64,000 bases of DNA from the NCBI RefSeq assembly GCF_030316825.1, contig NZ_JASZYU010000003.1, forward strand, positions 868,001 through 932,000, given 5' to 3'. Below are positions 1 through 7,657 of the stretch, in pieces. The DNA is from Variovorax fucosicus (GTDB lineage: Bacteria > Pseudomonadota > Gammaproteobacteria > Burkholderiales > Burkholderiaceae_C). The translations under genes were made by a program, and so were the position numbers. The notes under the pieces are model-generated. The model had not been told where the DNA came from. It saw nothing but the letters and a program-made list of their open reading frames with translations, and did no database searches. How positions within the stretch are numbered: position 1 is the first letter of the stretch; every line of letters starts with the position of its first letter.

Positions 1-1
1 A

Positions 2-55
2 CGCGCCCACCTGATGCACTTCGCCAACCATTGGCAGCTGGTGCGGCAGGCTTGA
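2..55 (+). CDS. C-terminal end of a truncated CDS, unidentified
   Basis: Only the last 17 codons and a TGA stop are inside the window, ending ...HWQLVRQA. The gene runs in from the left edge and converges on the FKBP gene with a 12-nt gap. The fragment is too short to assign a family. It is called because the frame is open from base 2 and the neighbour on the other strand ends just after it. Confidence 0.4.
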   Translation, partial: RAHLMHFANHWQLVRQA

Positions 56-67
56 CGCGTCAGGAGC

Positions 68-487
68 TCACTTGCCCTTGATCGACACCAGCTCGACTTC
101 GAAGTTGAGCGTGGCGTTGGGCGGAATCACGCCGCCGGCGCCGCGTGCGCCGTAGGCAATGGCCGGCGGGCAGGTCAGCTTGGCCTTGCCGCCCGGCTTC
201 ATCTTCTGCACGCCTTCGGTCCAGCAGGGGATCACGGCATTGAGCGGAAACTCGGTCGGCTCGCCGCGCTTGTAGGAGCTGTCGAACTCCTTGCCAGTGT
301 CGGGGAAGGTGCCGCGGTAGTGCACCTTGACAACGTCGGTGGCGGCCGGCGACGCCCCCGTGCCTTCTTTCAGCGACTCATAGACCAGGCCGCTGGCGGT
401 GGTGACGGGCTTGCCCTGGGCCCAGGCCGTCGGCAGCGCCAACACGGAAACAGAAGCAGCGAGCGCGGCGCAGAAGAAAAATCGCAT
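68..487 (-). CDS. Periplasmic FKBP-type peptidyl-prolyl cis-trans isomerase
   Basis: 139 aa. Residues 1-24 form a Sec signal peptide ending AWA-Q, so the product should act in the periplasm. The rest is one FKBP domain with the family pocket residues: VHYRG, EFDSS, the loop VIPCWTEGVQ with its conserved Trp, and GAGGVIPPNATL near the end. The family speeds proline isomerisation during protein folding. The open frame continues upstream through the AraC gene on the same strand, but the signal peptide fixes the start at 487. It lies 56 nt downstream of the AraC regulator stop, so co-transcription is possible. No dimerisation domain of the FkpA type is present; this is the short single-domain form. 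Confidence 0.9.
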   Translation of the reverse strand: MRFFFCAALAASVSVLALPTAWAQGKPVTTASGLVYESLKEGTGASPAATDVVKVHYRGTFPDTGKEFDSSYKRGEPTEFPLNAVIPCWTEGVQKMKPGGKAKLTCPPAIAYGARGAGGVIPPNATLNFEVELVSIKGK

Positions 488-543
488 GGGAGACCTTCGG
501 TGAATGGACAACCACCGAATAGTGCCATGCCGGCAGTGCCCCT

Positions 544-1614
544 TCAGTGCGCGATCCGCGCCTGCCGCAGCGTCTCCGACGGCAGTTCGCCGAACATGGC
601 CTTGTACTCCTGCGAGAAGCGGCCCATGTGGAAGAAGCCCCATTGCGCGGCGACTTCCTGCACGGTGCAAGCCGTCTGCTGGCGCCGCAGCCTGCGCCGG
701 CAGGCATTGAGCCGCACCGCTCGCAGAAACTCGACCGGCGACTCGCCCATCACGCTGCGGAAATGGTTGCGCAGGGTGCGCGGCGTGATGTGCAGCTGCA
801 GGCACAGGTCTTCCACCGTCATCGCGTGGTTGAGCGGATGCGTGACCAGTGCGCGCGCTGCCATCACGGCGGCGAGCCGGCGCCGGCTCGCCTGCAACGG
901 GGCGCCATGCACGTCGCCCTGCGTCGCGCCGGCCAGCAGGCCCAGCAACTGGTCGAGCAGCGCCTGCAGCGCCGCGCGGCCCCAGCCGTGCTCGCTTTCG
1001 CCGCTCGCGCCCAGCCCCAGCAGCGACTCGATGGTCTGGCACAGCGCCACATGCAGATGGGGTGCGAGTTCGGCCACGTGCACCATCGTGCCCTGCCCGA
1101 TCGGCGGGCTGCGTAAACCGAGCTGCTCCATGCGCCGGCCCAGCCACTCCTCGTCGACCACCACGCCATAGATGCCGAAGTTGCGCGGCGTGCGCAGCAC
1201 GAAGCCGTCGTCCGCGCGCGCCGACATCACGAGCCGCGTGCGGTCGGCCGGCTGCAGCCGCCCCGAGAAGTGCACCGGCGCCAGGCTGTGGCCATCGGGC
1301 ACGCCGAACCAGACCGACCCGCGCCAGGGCAGGCATTGCTGGCTGGTTTGCTGACCTGTGTGCTCATGGAACAACTGCAGCCGCGGCCCGTCGATCCAGA
1401 GCTCGCGCACCGCGCCCTCGAAGCGCCCGCACGAAAGCTGGTCGTACTCCTGGCGCCAGGCCGAGATGTGGGTCGCGTGCTCGTCGACATCGCAACTCTG
1501 GCGCTCGGCATAGCGCAGGTGCTGCCCGCCCGCCGGCAGAACCGGCGGATGGCGAAGGAGCGCGGATGCTTCGATGGGCAAGACCAGTTCCGGTGAACGA
1601 GGGGTTGGAGCCAT
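544..1614 (-). CDS. eutR: AraC-family regulator, EutR-like, of ethanolamine use
   Basis: 356 aa. The C-terminal ~100 residues carry the two helix-turn-helix units of AraC proteins (LCLQLHITPRTLRNHF, then VQEVAAQWGFFHMGRFSQEYKAMFGE). The GFFHMGRF form of the second recognition helix is common in EutR-type regulators. The N-terminal ~240 residues would be the sensing domain. It is divergent from the ethanolamine permease gene, with 120 nt between the starts, and eutBC lie beyond. Inference: it activates the eat-eutBC genes in response to ethanolamine, with cobalamin as co-effector as in enteric EutR. The function rests on context as much as on sequence. Confidence 0.8.
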   Translation of the reverse strand: MAPTPRSPELVLPIEASALLRHPPVLPAGGQHLRYAERQSCDVDEHATHISAWRQEYDQLSCGRFEGAVRELWIDGPRLQLFHEHTGQQTSQQCLPWRGSVWFGVPDGHSLAPVHFSGRLQPADRTRLVMSARADDGFVLRTPRNFGIYGVVVDEEWLGRRMEQLGLRSPPIGQGTMVHVAELAPHLHVALCQTIESLLGLGASGESEHGWGRAALQALLDQLLGLLAGATQGDVHGAPLQASRRRLAAVMAARALVTHPLNHAMTVEDLCLQLHITPRTLRNHFRSVMGESPVEFLRAVRLNACRRRLRRQQTACTVQEVAAQWGFFHMGRFSQEYKAMFGELPSETLRQARIAH

Positions 1615-1734
1615 TGCACAAGCAAGACAAGTGCCAGACCAGCCGCCATGCTGCGTTGTTTTTCCGAATCCGGATAGTGCCGTTGCCCTCGATTTGGTCG
1701 AATTCGCGCATCGCCATCCGCCAAGGTAAACACA

Positions 1735-3120
1735 ATGAATTCATCGGACGCCGCCCCGTCGGGCCATCTCAAGAAGGTACTGGGCCCGGTGCAGCTCTGG
1801 GGCATTGCCGTCGGCCTCGTGATCTCGGGCGAGTATTTCGGCTGGAGCTACGGCTGGAACACGGCCGGCACGCTCGGCTTTCTGGTCGCGACGGTGCTGG
1901 TGGCCACGATGTACACCACCTTCATCTTCAGCTTCACCGAGTTGTCGACCGCCATTCCGCACGCCGGCGGGCCCTTTGCCTACGCGCGGCGCGCCTTCGG
2001 GCCGACCGGCGGCTTCGTGGCCGGATTTGCCACGCTGGTGGAGTTCGTGTTCGCGCCGCCGGCCATTGCGCTGGCCATCGGCGCCTACCTCAACGTGCAG
2101 TTTCCGGGCATCAATCCGAAGTGGTTCGCGCTCGGTGCCTACGTGATCTTCATTGCGCTCAACTGGATCGGCGTCGGCATCGCAGCGGCCTTCGAGTTGT
2201 TCGTGACCGTGCTTGCGATCTTCGAGCTGCTGGTGTTCATGGGGGTGGTCACGCCGGGCTGGTCGTGGGCCAATTTCACGGCCAACGGCTGGGCCGGCGG
2301 CGCGGTGCTCAATGGCGCGGCGATCTCGGGCATCTTCGCGTCGATTCCGTTCGCGATCTGGTTCTTCCTGGCCATCGAGGGCGCCGCCATGGCGGCCGAA
2401 GAGGCGCGCGACCCGCACCGCACGATCCCGATCGCCTACACCACCGGCATCGTCACGCTGGTGGTGCTGGCCTTCGGCGTGATGATCATGGCCGGCGGCG
2501 TCGGCGACTGGCGCAAGCTGGCCAACATCAACGACCCGCTGCCGCAGGCCATGAAGGCCGTGGTCGGCGACAACAGCGGCTGGCTGCACATGCTGGTGTG
2601 GATCGGGCTGTTCGGCCTGGTGGCCTCGTTCCACGGCATCATCATGGGCTACTCGCGCCAGATCTTCGCGCTGGCCCGCGCTGGCTACCTGCCCCGCTAT
2701 TTCGCGGGCCTGAGCCCGCGCTTCGATACGCCGCACCGTGCCTTGCTGGCCGGCGGCGTGATCGGCGTGGCCGCGATCTTCAGCGACGAGTGGGTGCAGT
2801 TCGGCGGGCAGACGCTCACGGCCAACATCGTGACGATGGCGGTGCTCGGAGCGATCGTGATGTACCTGATTTCGATGGCCGCGCTGTTCAAGCTGCGCCG
2901 CACGGAGCCCGGCCTGGAGCGCACCTACCGCGCGCCCTTCTATCCGGTGTTCCCGGCCATCGCCCTGGTGCTCGGCGTGGTGTGCCTGGGTGCGATGGTC
3001 TGGTTCAACGCCATGTTGACGCTGCTGTTTCTCGTTCTGATGGCATTGGCCTATGGCTACTTCCTGGCCACCGGCGCGCAACGCAAGGCGGCGGCTCCTG
3101 ACGCGATGCTCTCGGCATGA
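1735..3120 (+). CDS. eat: Ethanolamine permease (APC family)
   Basis: 461 aa polytopic protein with about 12 hydrophobic segments, of the amino acid/polyamine/organocation (APC) superfamily and the ethanolamine permease type. The first segment carries the APC-typical GLVISGEYFGWSYGWN stretch, and SFTELSTAIPHAGGPFAYARR follows. It would bring ethanolamine across the inner membrane for EutBC. AAGGT lies 8 nt before the ATG. It is the first + strand gene after the divergent eutR-like regulator. Between it and eutB is a 339-nt gap with two hairpin elements, so the two may not be expressed equally. Confidence 0.88.
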   Translation: MNSSDAAPSGHLKKVLGPVQLWGIAVGLVISGEYFGWSYGWNTAGTLGFLVATVLVATMYTTFIFSFTELSTAIPHAGGPFAYARRAFGPTGGFVAGFATLVEFVFAPPAIALAIGAYLNVQFPGINPKWFALGAYVIFIALNWIGVGIAAAFELFVTVLAIFELLVFMGVVTPGWSWANFTANGWAGGAVLNGAAISGIFASIPFAIWFFLAIEGAAMAAEEARDPHRTIPIAYTTGIVTLVVLAFGVMIMAGGVGDWRKLANINDPLPQAMKAVVGDNSGWLHMLVWIGLFGLVASFHGIIMGYSRQIFALARAGYLPRYFAGLSPRFDTPHRALLAGGVIGVAAIFSDEWVQFGGQTLTANIVTMAVLGAIVMYLISMAALFKLRRTEPGLERTYRAPFYPVFPAIALVLGVVCLGAMVWFNAMLTLLFLVLMALAYGYFLATGAQRKAAAPDAMLSA

Positions 3121-3178
3121 ACTACGCCCTTGGCTTGGCCGCTTCGTGTCTGATGCGTGACTTGGGTCAACGGGGGCG

Positions 3179-3274
3179 GGATCACGCCGACGGCGTACTC
3201 TGCTCCGCGAATGTCCCCCGGCCTGCGGCCTCCTCCTTTATTTCGCTGCGCAGAGCACACCATCGACGTGATCC
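3179..3274 (-). repeat. Hairpin element, copy A (inverted)
   Basis: A 96-nt unit with 25-nt arms at 3179-3203 and 3250-3274 that are inverted repeats (21 of 25 match). All four mismatches become G.U pairs when the minus strand is read as RNA. The 46-nt core 3204-3249 matches the core of copy B on the opposite strand. The core has an A/G-rich stretch (AAATAAAGGAGGAGG in sense) followed by a small hairpin GGCC-GCA-GGCC. The arms differ in sequence from those of copy B. Confidence 0.85.
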
Positions 3275-3318
3275 GTCAGAGCAGTGGTTGATCGGCCGCA
3301 CACCAGCAGCGTGCCCTC
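3275..3318. other. Spacer between the two hairpin elements
   Basis: 44 nt between copy A and copy B. No gene, promoter or further repeat is evident. With the flanks 3121-3178 and 3413-3459 it completes the 339-nt gap between eat and eutB, where no ORF looks protein coding. Confidence 0.5.
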
Positions 3319-3412
3319 GTGCACAGGGCACCGGGTACTCCCCGCAGCGAAATAAAGGAGGAGGCGAAGCCGGGGGACATTCGCGGAGGGGAGTACCCGG
3401 TGCCCTGTGCAC
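3319..3412 (+). repeat. Hairpin element, copy B
   Basis: A 94-nt unit with perfect 25-nt inverted repeats at 3319-3343 and 3388-3412. The 44-nt core 3344-3387 has the same A/G-rich start and GGGGGACATTCGCGGA end as copy A, but its inner hairpin is GGC-GAA-GCC. It lies 47 nt before the eutB start. A possible upstream extension of the eutB frame runs through it, but that peptide is not EutB-like. Confidence 0.88.
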
Positions 3413-3459
3413 GCGCCCCCAACGCAAGCCGCAAAAGACCCCCTCGTGGAGCCGCTGAG

Positions 3460-4854
3460 ATGCGTTACCGCACCACGATCGACAACCAGGTTTTCTCGTT
3501 CGACGACCTCAAGCAGGTGATGGCGGTCGCCAGCCCGGCGCGCTCGGGCGACTACCTGGCCGGCGTCGGCGCTGCCACCGCGCAGCAACGTATGGCCGCG
3601 CGCCACGTGCTGGCAGAAACGCAGCTCAGGCAATTCCTCACCGAGGCGCTGGTGCCCTATGAAGACGACAACATCACGCGCCTCATCATCGACACCCACG
3701 ATGCCGCGGCCTTCGCGCCGGTTGCGCACCTGACGGTTGGCGACTTCCGCAACTGGCTGCTGTCGGAACAGGCCACCACCGAGGCGCTGACCGCGCTCGC
3801 ACCGGGCCTCATGCCCGAGATGGTGGCCGCCGTGTCCAAGCTCATGCGCAACCAGGACCTGATCGCGGTGGCCCGCAAATGCAGCGTGGTCACGCGCTTT
3901 CGCAACACCATCGGGCTGCCGGGCCACCTCGCGGTGCGGCTGCAGCCCAACCACCCGACCGACGACCTGCGCGGCGTGGCTGCCTCCACGCTCGACGGCC
4001 TCATGATGGGCGCGGGCGACGCGGTGATCGGGCTCAACCCGGTCTCCGACAGCATGCCGGTGCTGGACTCGCTGCTGCACATGCTCGACGAGGTGATCCA
4101 GCGCTTCGAGATCCCGACGCAGAGCTGCGTGCTGACGCACGTGACCAACACGCTCAAGCTGGCCGAAGCCGGCGCGCCGGTGGACCTGGTGTTCCAGTCG
4201 ATCGCGGGCACCGAGAAGGCGAACCTCTCGTTCGGCGTGACGCCCGCGCTGCTCGACGAGGCCTATGCCGCGGCGCTCGCGCTGAAGCGCGGCACGGTCG
4301 GCGACAACGTCATGTACTTCGAAACCGGCCAGGGCAGCGCGCTGTCGGCCAATGCCAGCTTCGGCGTCGACCAGCAGACCTGCGAGGTGCGCGCCTATGC
4401 GCTCGCACGGCGCTACAAGCCGCTGCTCATCAACACGGTGGTCGGATTCATCGGGCCCGAATACCTCTACGACGGCAAGCAGATCATCCGCGCCGGCCTG
4501 GAAGACCATTGCTGCGGCAAGCTGCTGGGCCTGCCGATCGGTTGCGACGTCTGCTACACCAACCATGCCGAGGCCGACCAGGACGACATGGACACGCTGC
4601 TGGTGCTGCTCGGCACCGCCGGCCTTACCTTCCTGATCGGCGTGCCCGGCGCCGACGACGTGATGCTCAACTACCAGAGCACCTCGTTCCACGACGCGCT
4701 GTTCCTGCGCGAAACGCTCGGCCTGAAACGCGCGCCTGAATTCGAGGCCTGGCTGCAGCGCATGCAGATCACCGACGCCGGTGCGCACCTGTTGCCGCCG
4801 GGCGCGAACCGGCTGCTGAGCGGCATGGGCGGCCTGGCCGCGCTGGGGCGCTGA
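3460..4854 (+). CDS. eutB: Ethanolamine ammonia-lyase, large subunit
   Basis: 464 aa, the normal EutB length, and full-length similarity to the family is evident (for example GAGDAVIGLNPVSDS, ETGQGSALSANA, GLPIGCDVCYTNHAEADQDDMD). With EutC it forms the adenosylcobalamin-dependent lyase that turns ethanolamine into acetaldehyde and ammonia. EutB is the TIM-barrel subunit that binds substrate and the upper axial ligand. The start at 3460 is chosen because the peptide begins with the typical MRYRTTI and GGAG precedes it by 8 nt. The stop overlaps the eutC start by one base (TGATG), so the two are translationally coupled. No reactivase gene (eutA) or shell protein gene is nearby. Confidence 0.96.
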   Translation: MRYRTTIDNQVFSFDDLKQVMAVASPARSGDYLAGVGAATAQQRMAARHVLAETQLRQFLTEALVPYEDDNITRLIIDTHDAAAFAPVAHLTVGDFRNWLLSEQATTEALTALAPGLMPEMVAAVSKLMRNQDLIAVARKCSVVTRFRNTIGLPGHLAVRLQPNHPTDDLRGVAASTLDGLMMGAGDAVIGLNPVSDSMPVLDSLLHMLDEVIQRFEIPTQSCVLTHVTNTLKLAEAGAPVDLVFQSIAGTEKANLSFGVTPALLDEAYAAALALKRGTVGDNVMYFETGQGSALSANASFGVDQQTCEVRAYALARRYKPLLINTVVGFIGPEYLYDGKQIIRAGLEDHCCGKLLGLPIGCDVCYTNHAEADQDDMDTLLVLLGTAGLTFLIGVPGADDVMLNYQSTSFHDALFLRETLGLKRAPEFEAWLQRMQITDAGAHLLPPGANRLLSGMGGLAALGR

Positions 4855-5657
4855 TGGCCGGCGAGCCGCCCTCCCCCGTCACTGCCAGCCCCTGGGGCGC
4901 CTGGCGCGCGGCAACGCCGGCGCGGCTGGCCCTCGGCCGCGCCGGTGCCGGCATGCCGACCGACGAAACGCTGCGTTTCGGCTGGGCCCATGCGATGGCG
5001 CGCGATGCCATCCATGCGGCGCTCGACGCCGACGCCCTCGCCAATGCGCTGCACGAGCAGGGTTGGGAAACGATGCACGCGCGCAGCCGCGCCGACGACC
5101 GCGTCACCTACCTGCGCCGCCCCGACCTGGGCCGCCAGCTCGATGCCGACGATGCGGCGCGGCTGCGCAACCACGAGCGGGGCGGCGCAGCGCGCGACAT
5201 CGACGTTTGCATCGTCGTCGGCGATGGCCTGTCTTCGCTGGCCGTGGCGCGCCATGCCGCCCCCCTGCTCGGAGCGCTGCGCCCGCAGTTGCCGCCAGAC
5301 ACGCGCTTCGCGCCGGTGGTGGTCGCCACGCAGGCGCGCGTGGCACTGGCCGACGAGATTGCCGAGTGTTTCGATGCCCGGCTCTCGGTGATGCTGATCG
5401 GCGAACGCCCCGGCCTGAGCTCGCCCGACAGCCTGGGCATCTACCTCACCCACGCGCCGCGCCGAGGCCGCCACGACGCCGAGCGCAACTGCATCTCGAA
5501 CGTGCGGCCGGAAGGCCTTTCGTACGGCGCAGCCGCGTTCAAGCTGGCCTGGCTCATGCGCGAAGCGCTGCGCCGCGGCCTGAGCGGGGTCGATCTCAAG
5601 GACGAGAGCGACCTGTCGGTGCTGGAGTCGCGCCAGACACGGCCGCTGCCACCCTGA
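4854..5657 (+). CDS. eutC: Ethanolamine ammonia-lyase, small subunit
   Basis: 267 aa, family length. It binds the cobalamin together with EutB; typical blocks are GLSSLAVARHA, GERPGLSSPDSLGIYLTH and ERNCISNVRPEGLSY. The ATG overlaps the eutB stop by one base. Like EutC of other bacteria without microcompartments, it has a short N-terminus before the conserved part; there is no obvious encapsulation helix. The lipoprotein phosphatase gene follows 30 nt downstream in the same direction and probably belongs to the same transcript. Confidence 0.95.
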   Translation: MAGEPPSPVTASPWGAWRAATPARLALGRAGAGMPTDETLRFGWAHAMARDAIHAALDADALANALHEQGWETMHARSRADDRVTYLRRPDLGRQLDADDAARLRNHERGGAARDIDVCIVVGDGLSSLAVARHAAPLLGALRPQLPPDTRFAPVVVATQARVALADEIAECFDARLSVMLIGERPGLSSPDSLGIYLTHAPRRGRHDAERNCISNVRPEGLSYGAAAFKLAWLMREALRRGLSGVDLKDESDLSVLESRQTRPLPP

Positions 5658-5687
5658 TCACTTCTTCAATCGCAATCCAAGGAAAAC

Positions 5688-6968
5688 ATGAAACGCAGAC
5701 TGGTTCTTTTGTCTTCGGCCGCCACCGCCGCACTGGCCGTCACCGGTTGTGCCGGCAGCAGCACGATGTTCGGCGGCGGCGTGCAGCCGCTCTCGACCAG
5801 CAACTGGGACACCTTCAACCGCCAGCAGATCGACGCGCTGATCGCCCGCCTCGGCAAGGGCAGCCCCGGCTACAACGCGGCCCGGCCGCCCTATGTGGTG
5901 TTCGACTGGGACAACACGAGCGTCTTTCTCGACATCGAGGAAGCTTCGCTGATCTACCAGCTCGAGAACCTCGTGGTCGGCGCCACGCCGGCCCAGCTCG
6001 ACATTGCGCTGCGCAAGAACATCCCGAAGACGAACTTCCTGAAGGATCACAACAACGGCGCCGGCGAGCCGGTCAACATCGACAAGGTCGCGCCGGACAT
6101 CGTGGCCAGCTACACCTGGCTCTACCAGAACTACAGTGGCCTGAAAGGCAGCCAGCCGCTCGCCGCCATCAAGCAGAACCCGAACTACCAGGCCTTCATC
6201 ACCAAGGTGCGTTACCTCTACGAGGCCATCGGCGACACCTTCGACCACGACACCGCGTACCCGTGGGTCACCTATCTGTTCGTCGGTATGACGGAATCGC
6301 AGGTGCGCAAGCTCACCGTCGACACGGTCGCGTGGCAGCAAAAGCAGCCGGTCGAAAAGGTGAAATGGACTTCGCCGCCCGCATTGCCTGGGCAGGCCGG
6401 CGTGGTGTCGGTCAGCTGGAAGAACGGCCTGCGCCTGGTGCCTGAAATGCAGGAGCTGTACGCCCGGTTCCGCAGCGCCGGTTTCGACGTGTGGGTCTGC
6501 TCGGCTTCGTTTGTCGATGTGATCAAGGAGATCTCGTCGAATCCCGCCTTTGGCTACAACAACCCGGCCGATCGGGTACTGGCGATGGAGCTGGAGCGCG
6601 ATGCCGCCGGCGTGATCCAGCCGGAGTTCCGGCGTGGCTACGACCAGACCCAGGGTAAGGGCAAGACCGCGAACATCAAGCGCTTCCTCGTCAGCAAGTA
6701 TGGCTACGGCCCCAGCTTTGTCGCGGGCGACAGCGAGGGCGACCAGAACATGATGGCCGACTTTGCCGACACGCAGAAGGTGCTGATCGTGAACCGGCTG
6801 CGCGACCCCAAGACCGACATCGGCAAGTTTTCGGCCATCGCCGTGCAGAACTACGGCAAGCCCGACACGCGCTACCTGCTGCAGGGCCGCGACGACAACA
6901 CCGGCCTGTTTGTGCCATCGCAACTGCACACGCCGCTGGGCGCCAAGACCGGCAAGGCGCTCAAGTAG
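5688..6968 (+). CDS. HAD-family lipoprotein phosphatase, candidate phosphoethanolamine/phosphocholine phosphatase
   Basis: 426 aa. A lipobox (LAVTGC, Cys21) predicts a membrane-anchored lipoprotein on the outside of the inner membrane. HAD motifs are clear: DWDNT at 73-77 (nucleophile D73, acid D75), the Ser motif CSAS at 271-274, and GDSEGD at 347-352. These three motifs and the overall size resemble phosphorylcholine phosphatase (PchP) of Pseudomonas, which also acts on phosphoethanolamine. It sits 30 nt after eutC. Inference: it strips phosphate from phosphoethanolamine outside the cytoplasm so the permease can take up ethanolamine. Substrate is not proven by the sequence; another phosphomonoester is possible. 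Confidence 0.75.
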   Translation: MKRRLVLLSSAATAALAVTGCAGSSTMFGGGVQPLSTSNWDTFNRQQIDALIARLGKGSPGYNAARPPYVVFDWDNTSVFLDIEEASLIYQLENLVVGATPAQLDIALRKNIPKTNFLKDHNNGAGEPVNIDKVAPDIVASYTWLYQNYSGLKGSQPLAAIKQNPNYQAFITKVRYLYEAIGDTFDHDTAYPWVTYLFVGMTESQVRKLTVDTVAWQQKQPVEKVKWTSPPALPGQAGVVSVSWKNGLRLVPEMQELYARFRSAGFDVWVCSASFVDVIKEISSNPAFGYNNPADRVLAMELERDAAGVIQPEFRRGYDQTQGKGKTANIKRFLVSKYGYGPSFVAGDSEGDQNMMADFADTQKVLIVNRLRDPKTDIGKFSAIAVQNYGKPDTRYLLQGRDDNTGLFVPSQLHTPLGAKTGKALK

Positions 6969-7020
6969 GCCGGCGCGCGTCGTGCGCCAGAATGGCCGTC
7001 TTTCCTGACGGAGACATGCC

Positions 7021-7620
7021 ATGAGCGAGACCCCGACGCAGACCCCGACGCGCTACCCGCTGGCCGAACTGGCCGACCTGCCCGAAGACATCCGCGCCAC
7101 CATCCTCGCGGTGCAGGAGAAAGCCGGCTTCGTGCCGAACGTGTTCCTCGGCCTGGCGCGCCGCCCGGCCGAGTGGCGCGCCTTCTTCGCGTACCACGAC
7201 GCACTGATGCTGAAGGAAGAAGGCTCGCTCACCAAGGGCGACCGCGAGATGATCGTCACCACAACCAGCGCGGCCAACCAGTGCCTCTATTGCGTGGTGG
7301 CGCACGGTGCGCTGCTGCGCATCTACGAGAAGAAGCCGCTGGTTGCCGACCAGGTGGCCGTGAACTACCGCAAGGCCGACATCACGCCACGCCAGCGCGC
7401 CATGCTCGACTTTGCGATGAAGGTCGCAGGCCGCTCGCACGAGATCGACGAGGCCGACTTTCCGCCGCTGCACGCGCACGGCTTCGACGACGAGGACATC
7501 TGGGACATCGCGGCAATAACGTCGTTCTTCGGCCTCTCCAACCGCATGGCGAGCTTCAGCGGGATGCAGCCGAACAACGAGTTCTTCCTGATGGGACGGC
7601 TGCCGCGCGAGAAAAAATAG
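7021..7620 (+). CDS. AhpD-like peroxidase-related protein (carboxymuconolactone decarboxylase family)
   Basis: 199 aa. The AhpD active-site signature CxxCxxxH is visible (CLYCVVAH), within the carboxymuconolactone decarboxylase fold of the uncharacterised peroxidase-related subgroup. Such proteins carry a thiol pair that can reduce peroxides or serve as a redox partner. The gene is preceded by CGGAGA 6 nt before the ATG and follows the phosphatase by 52 nt, so it may be read through from the eut transcript, but no functional link is visible. It converges on eptA with a 22-nt gap. Confidence 0.82.
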   Translation: MSETPTQTPTRYPLAELADLPEDIRATILAVQEKAGFVPNVFLGLARRPAEWRAFFAYHDALMLKEEGSLTKGDREMIVTTTSAANQCLYCVVAHGALLRIYEKKPLVADQVAVNYRKADITPRQRAMLDFAMKVAGRSHEIDEADFPPLHAHGFDDEDIWDIAAITSFFGLSNRMASFSGMQPNNEFFLMGRLPREKK

Positions 7621-7657
7621 GCGGCGCCCCTGTGCAAGGAAATCAGGCCGCGCCGCC
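7620..7657. terminator. Candidate bidirectional hairpin between convergent genes
   Basis: Perfect 8-nt inverted repeat GGCGGCGC (7620-7627) and GCGCCGCC (7650-7657) with a 22-nt loop, placed where the AhpD-like gene and eptA meet. The right arm overlaps the last codons of eptA. There is no T-run, so termination is inferred from position only. Confidence 0.35.

Noticed and set aside
849..3101. Long + strand frame of 750 codons across the eutR-like and eat genes
   Set aside because: It is rich in Arg/Ala/Pro, typical of shadow frames in high-GC DNA, and overlaps two clear genes.
3179..3412. The hairpin elements as a CRISPR array or insertion sequence
   Set aside because: Only two units, inverted, with no spacers; no transposase gene and no clear target-site duplication.
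3319..3459. Upstream extension of the eutB frame through hairpin element B
   Set aside because: The added peptide comes from the repeat, has no EutB similarity, and a ribosome site precedes the internal ATG at 3460.
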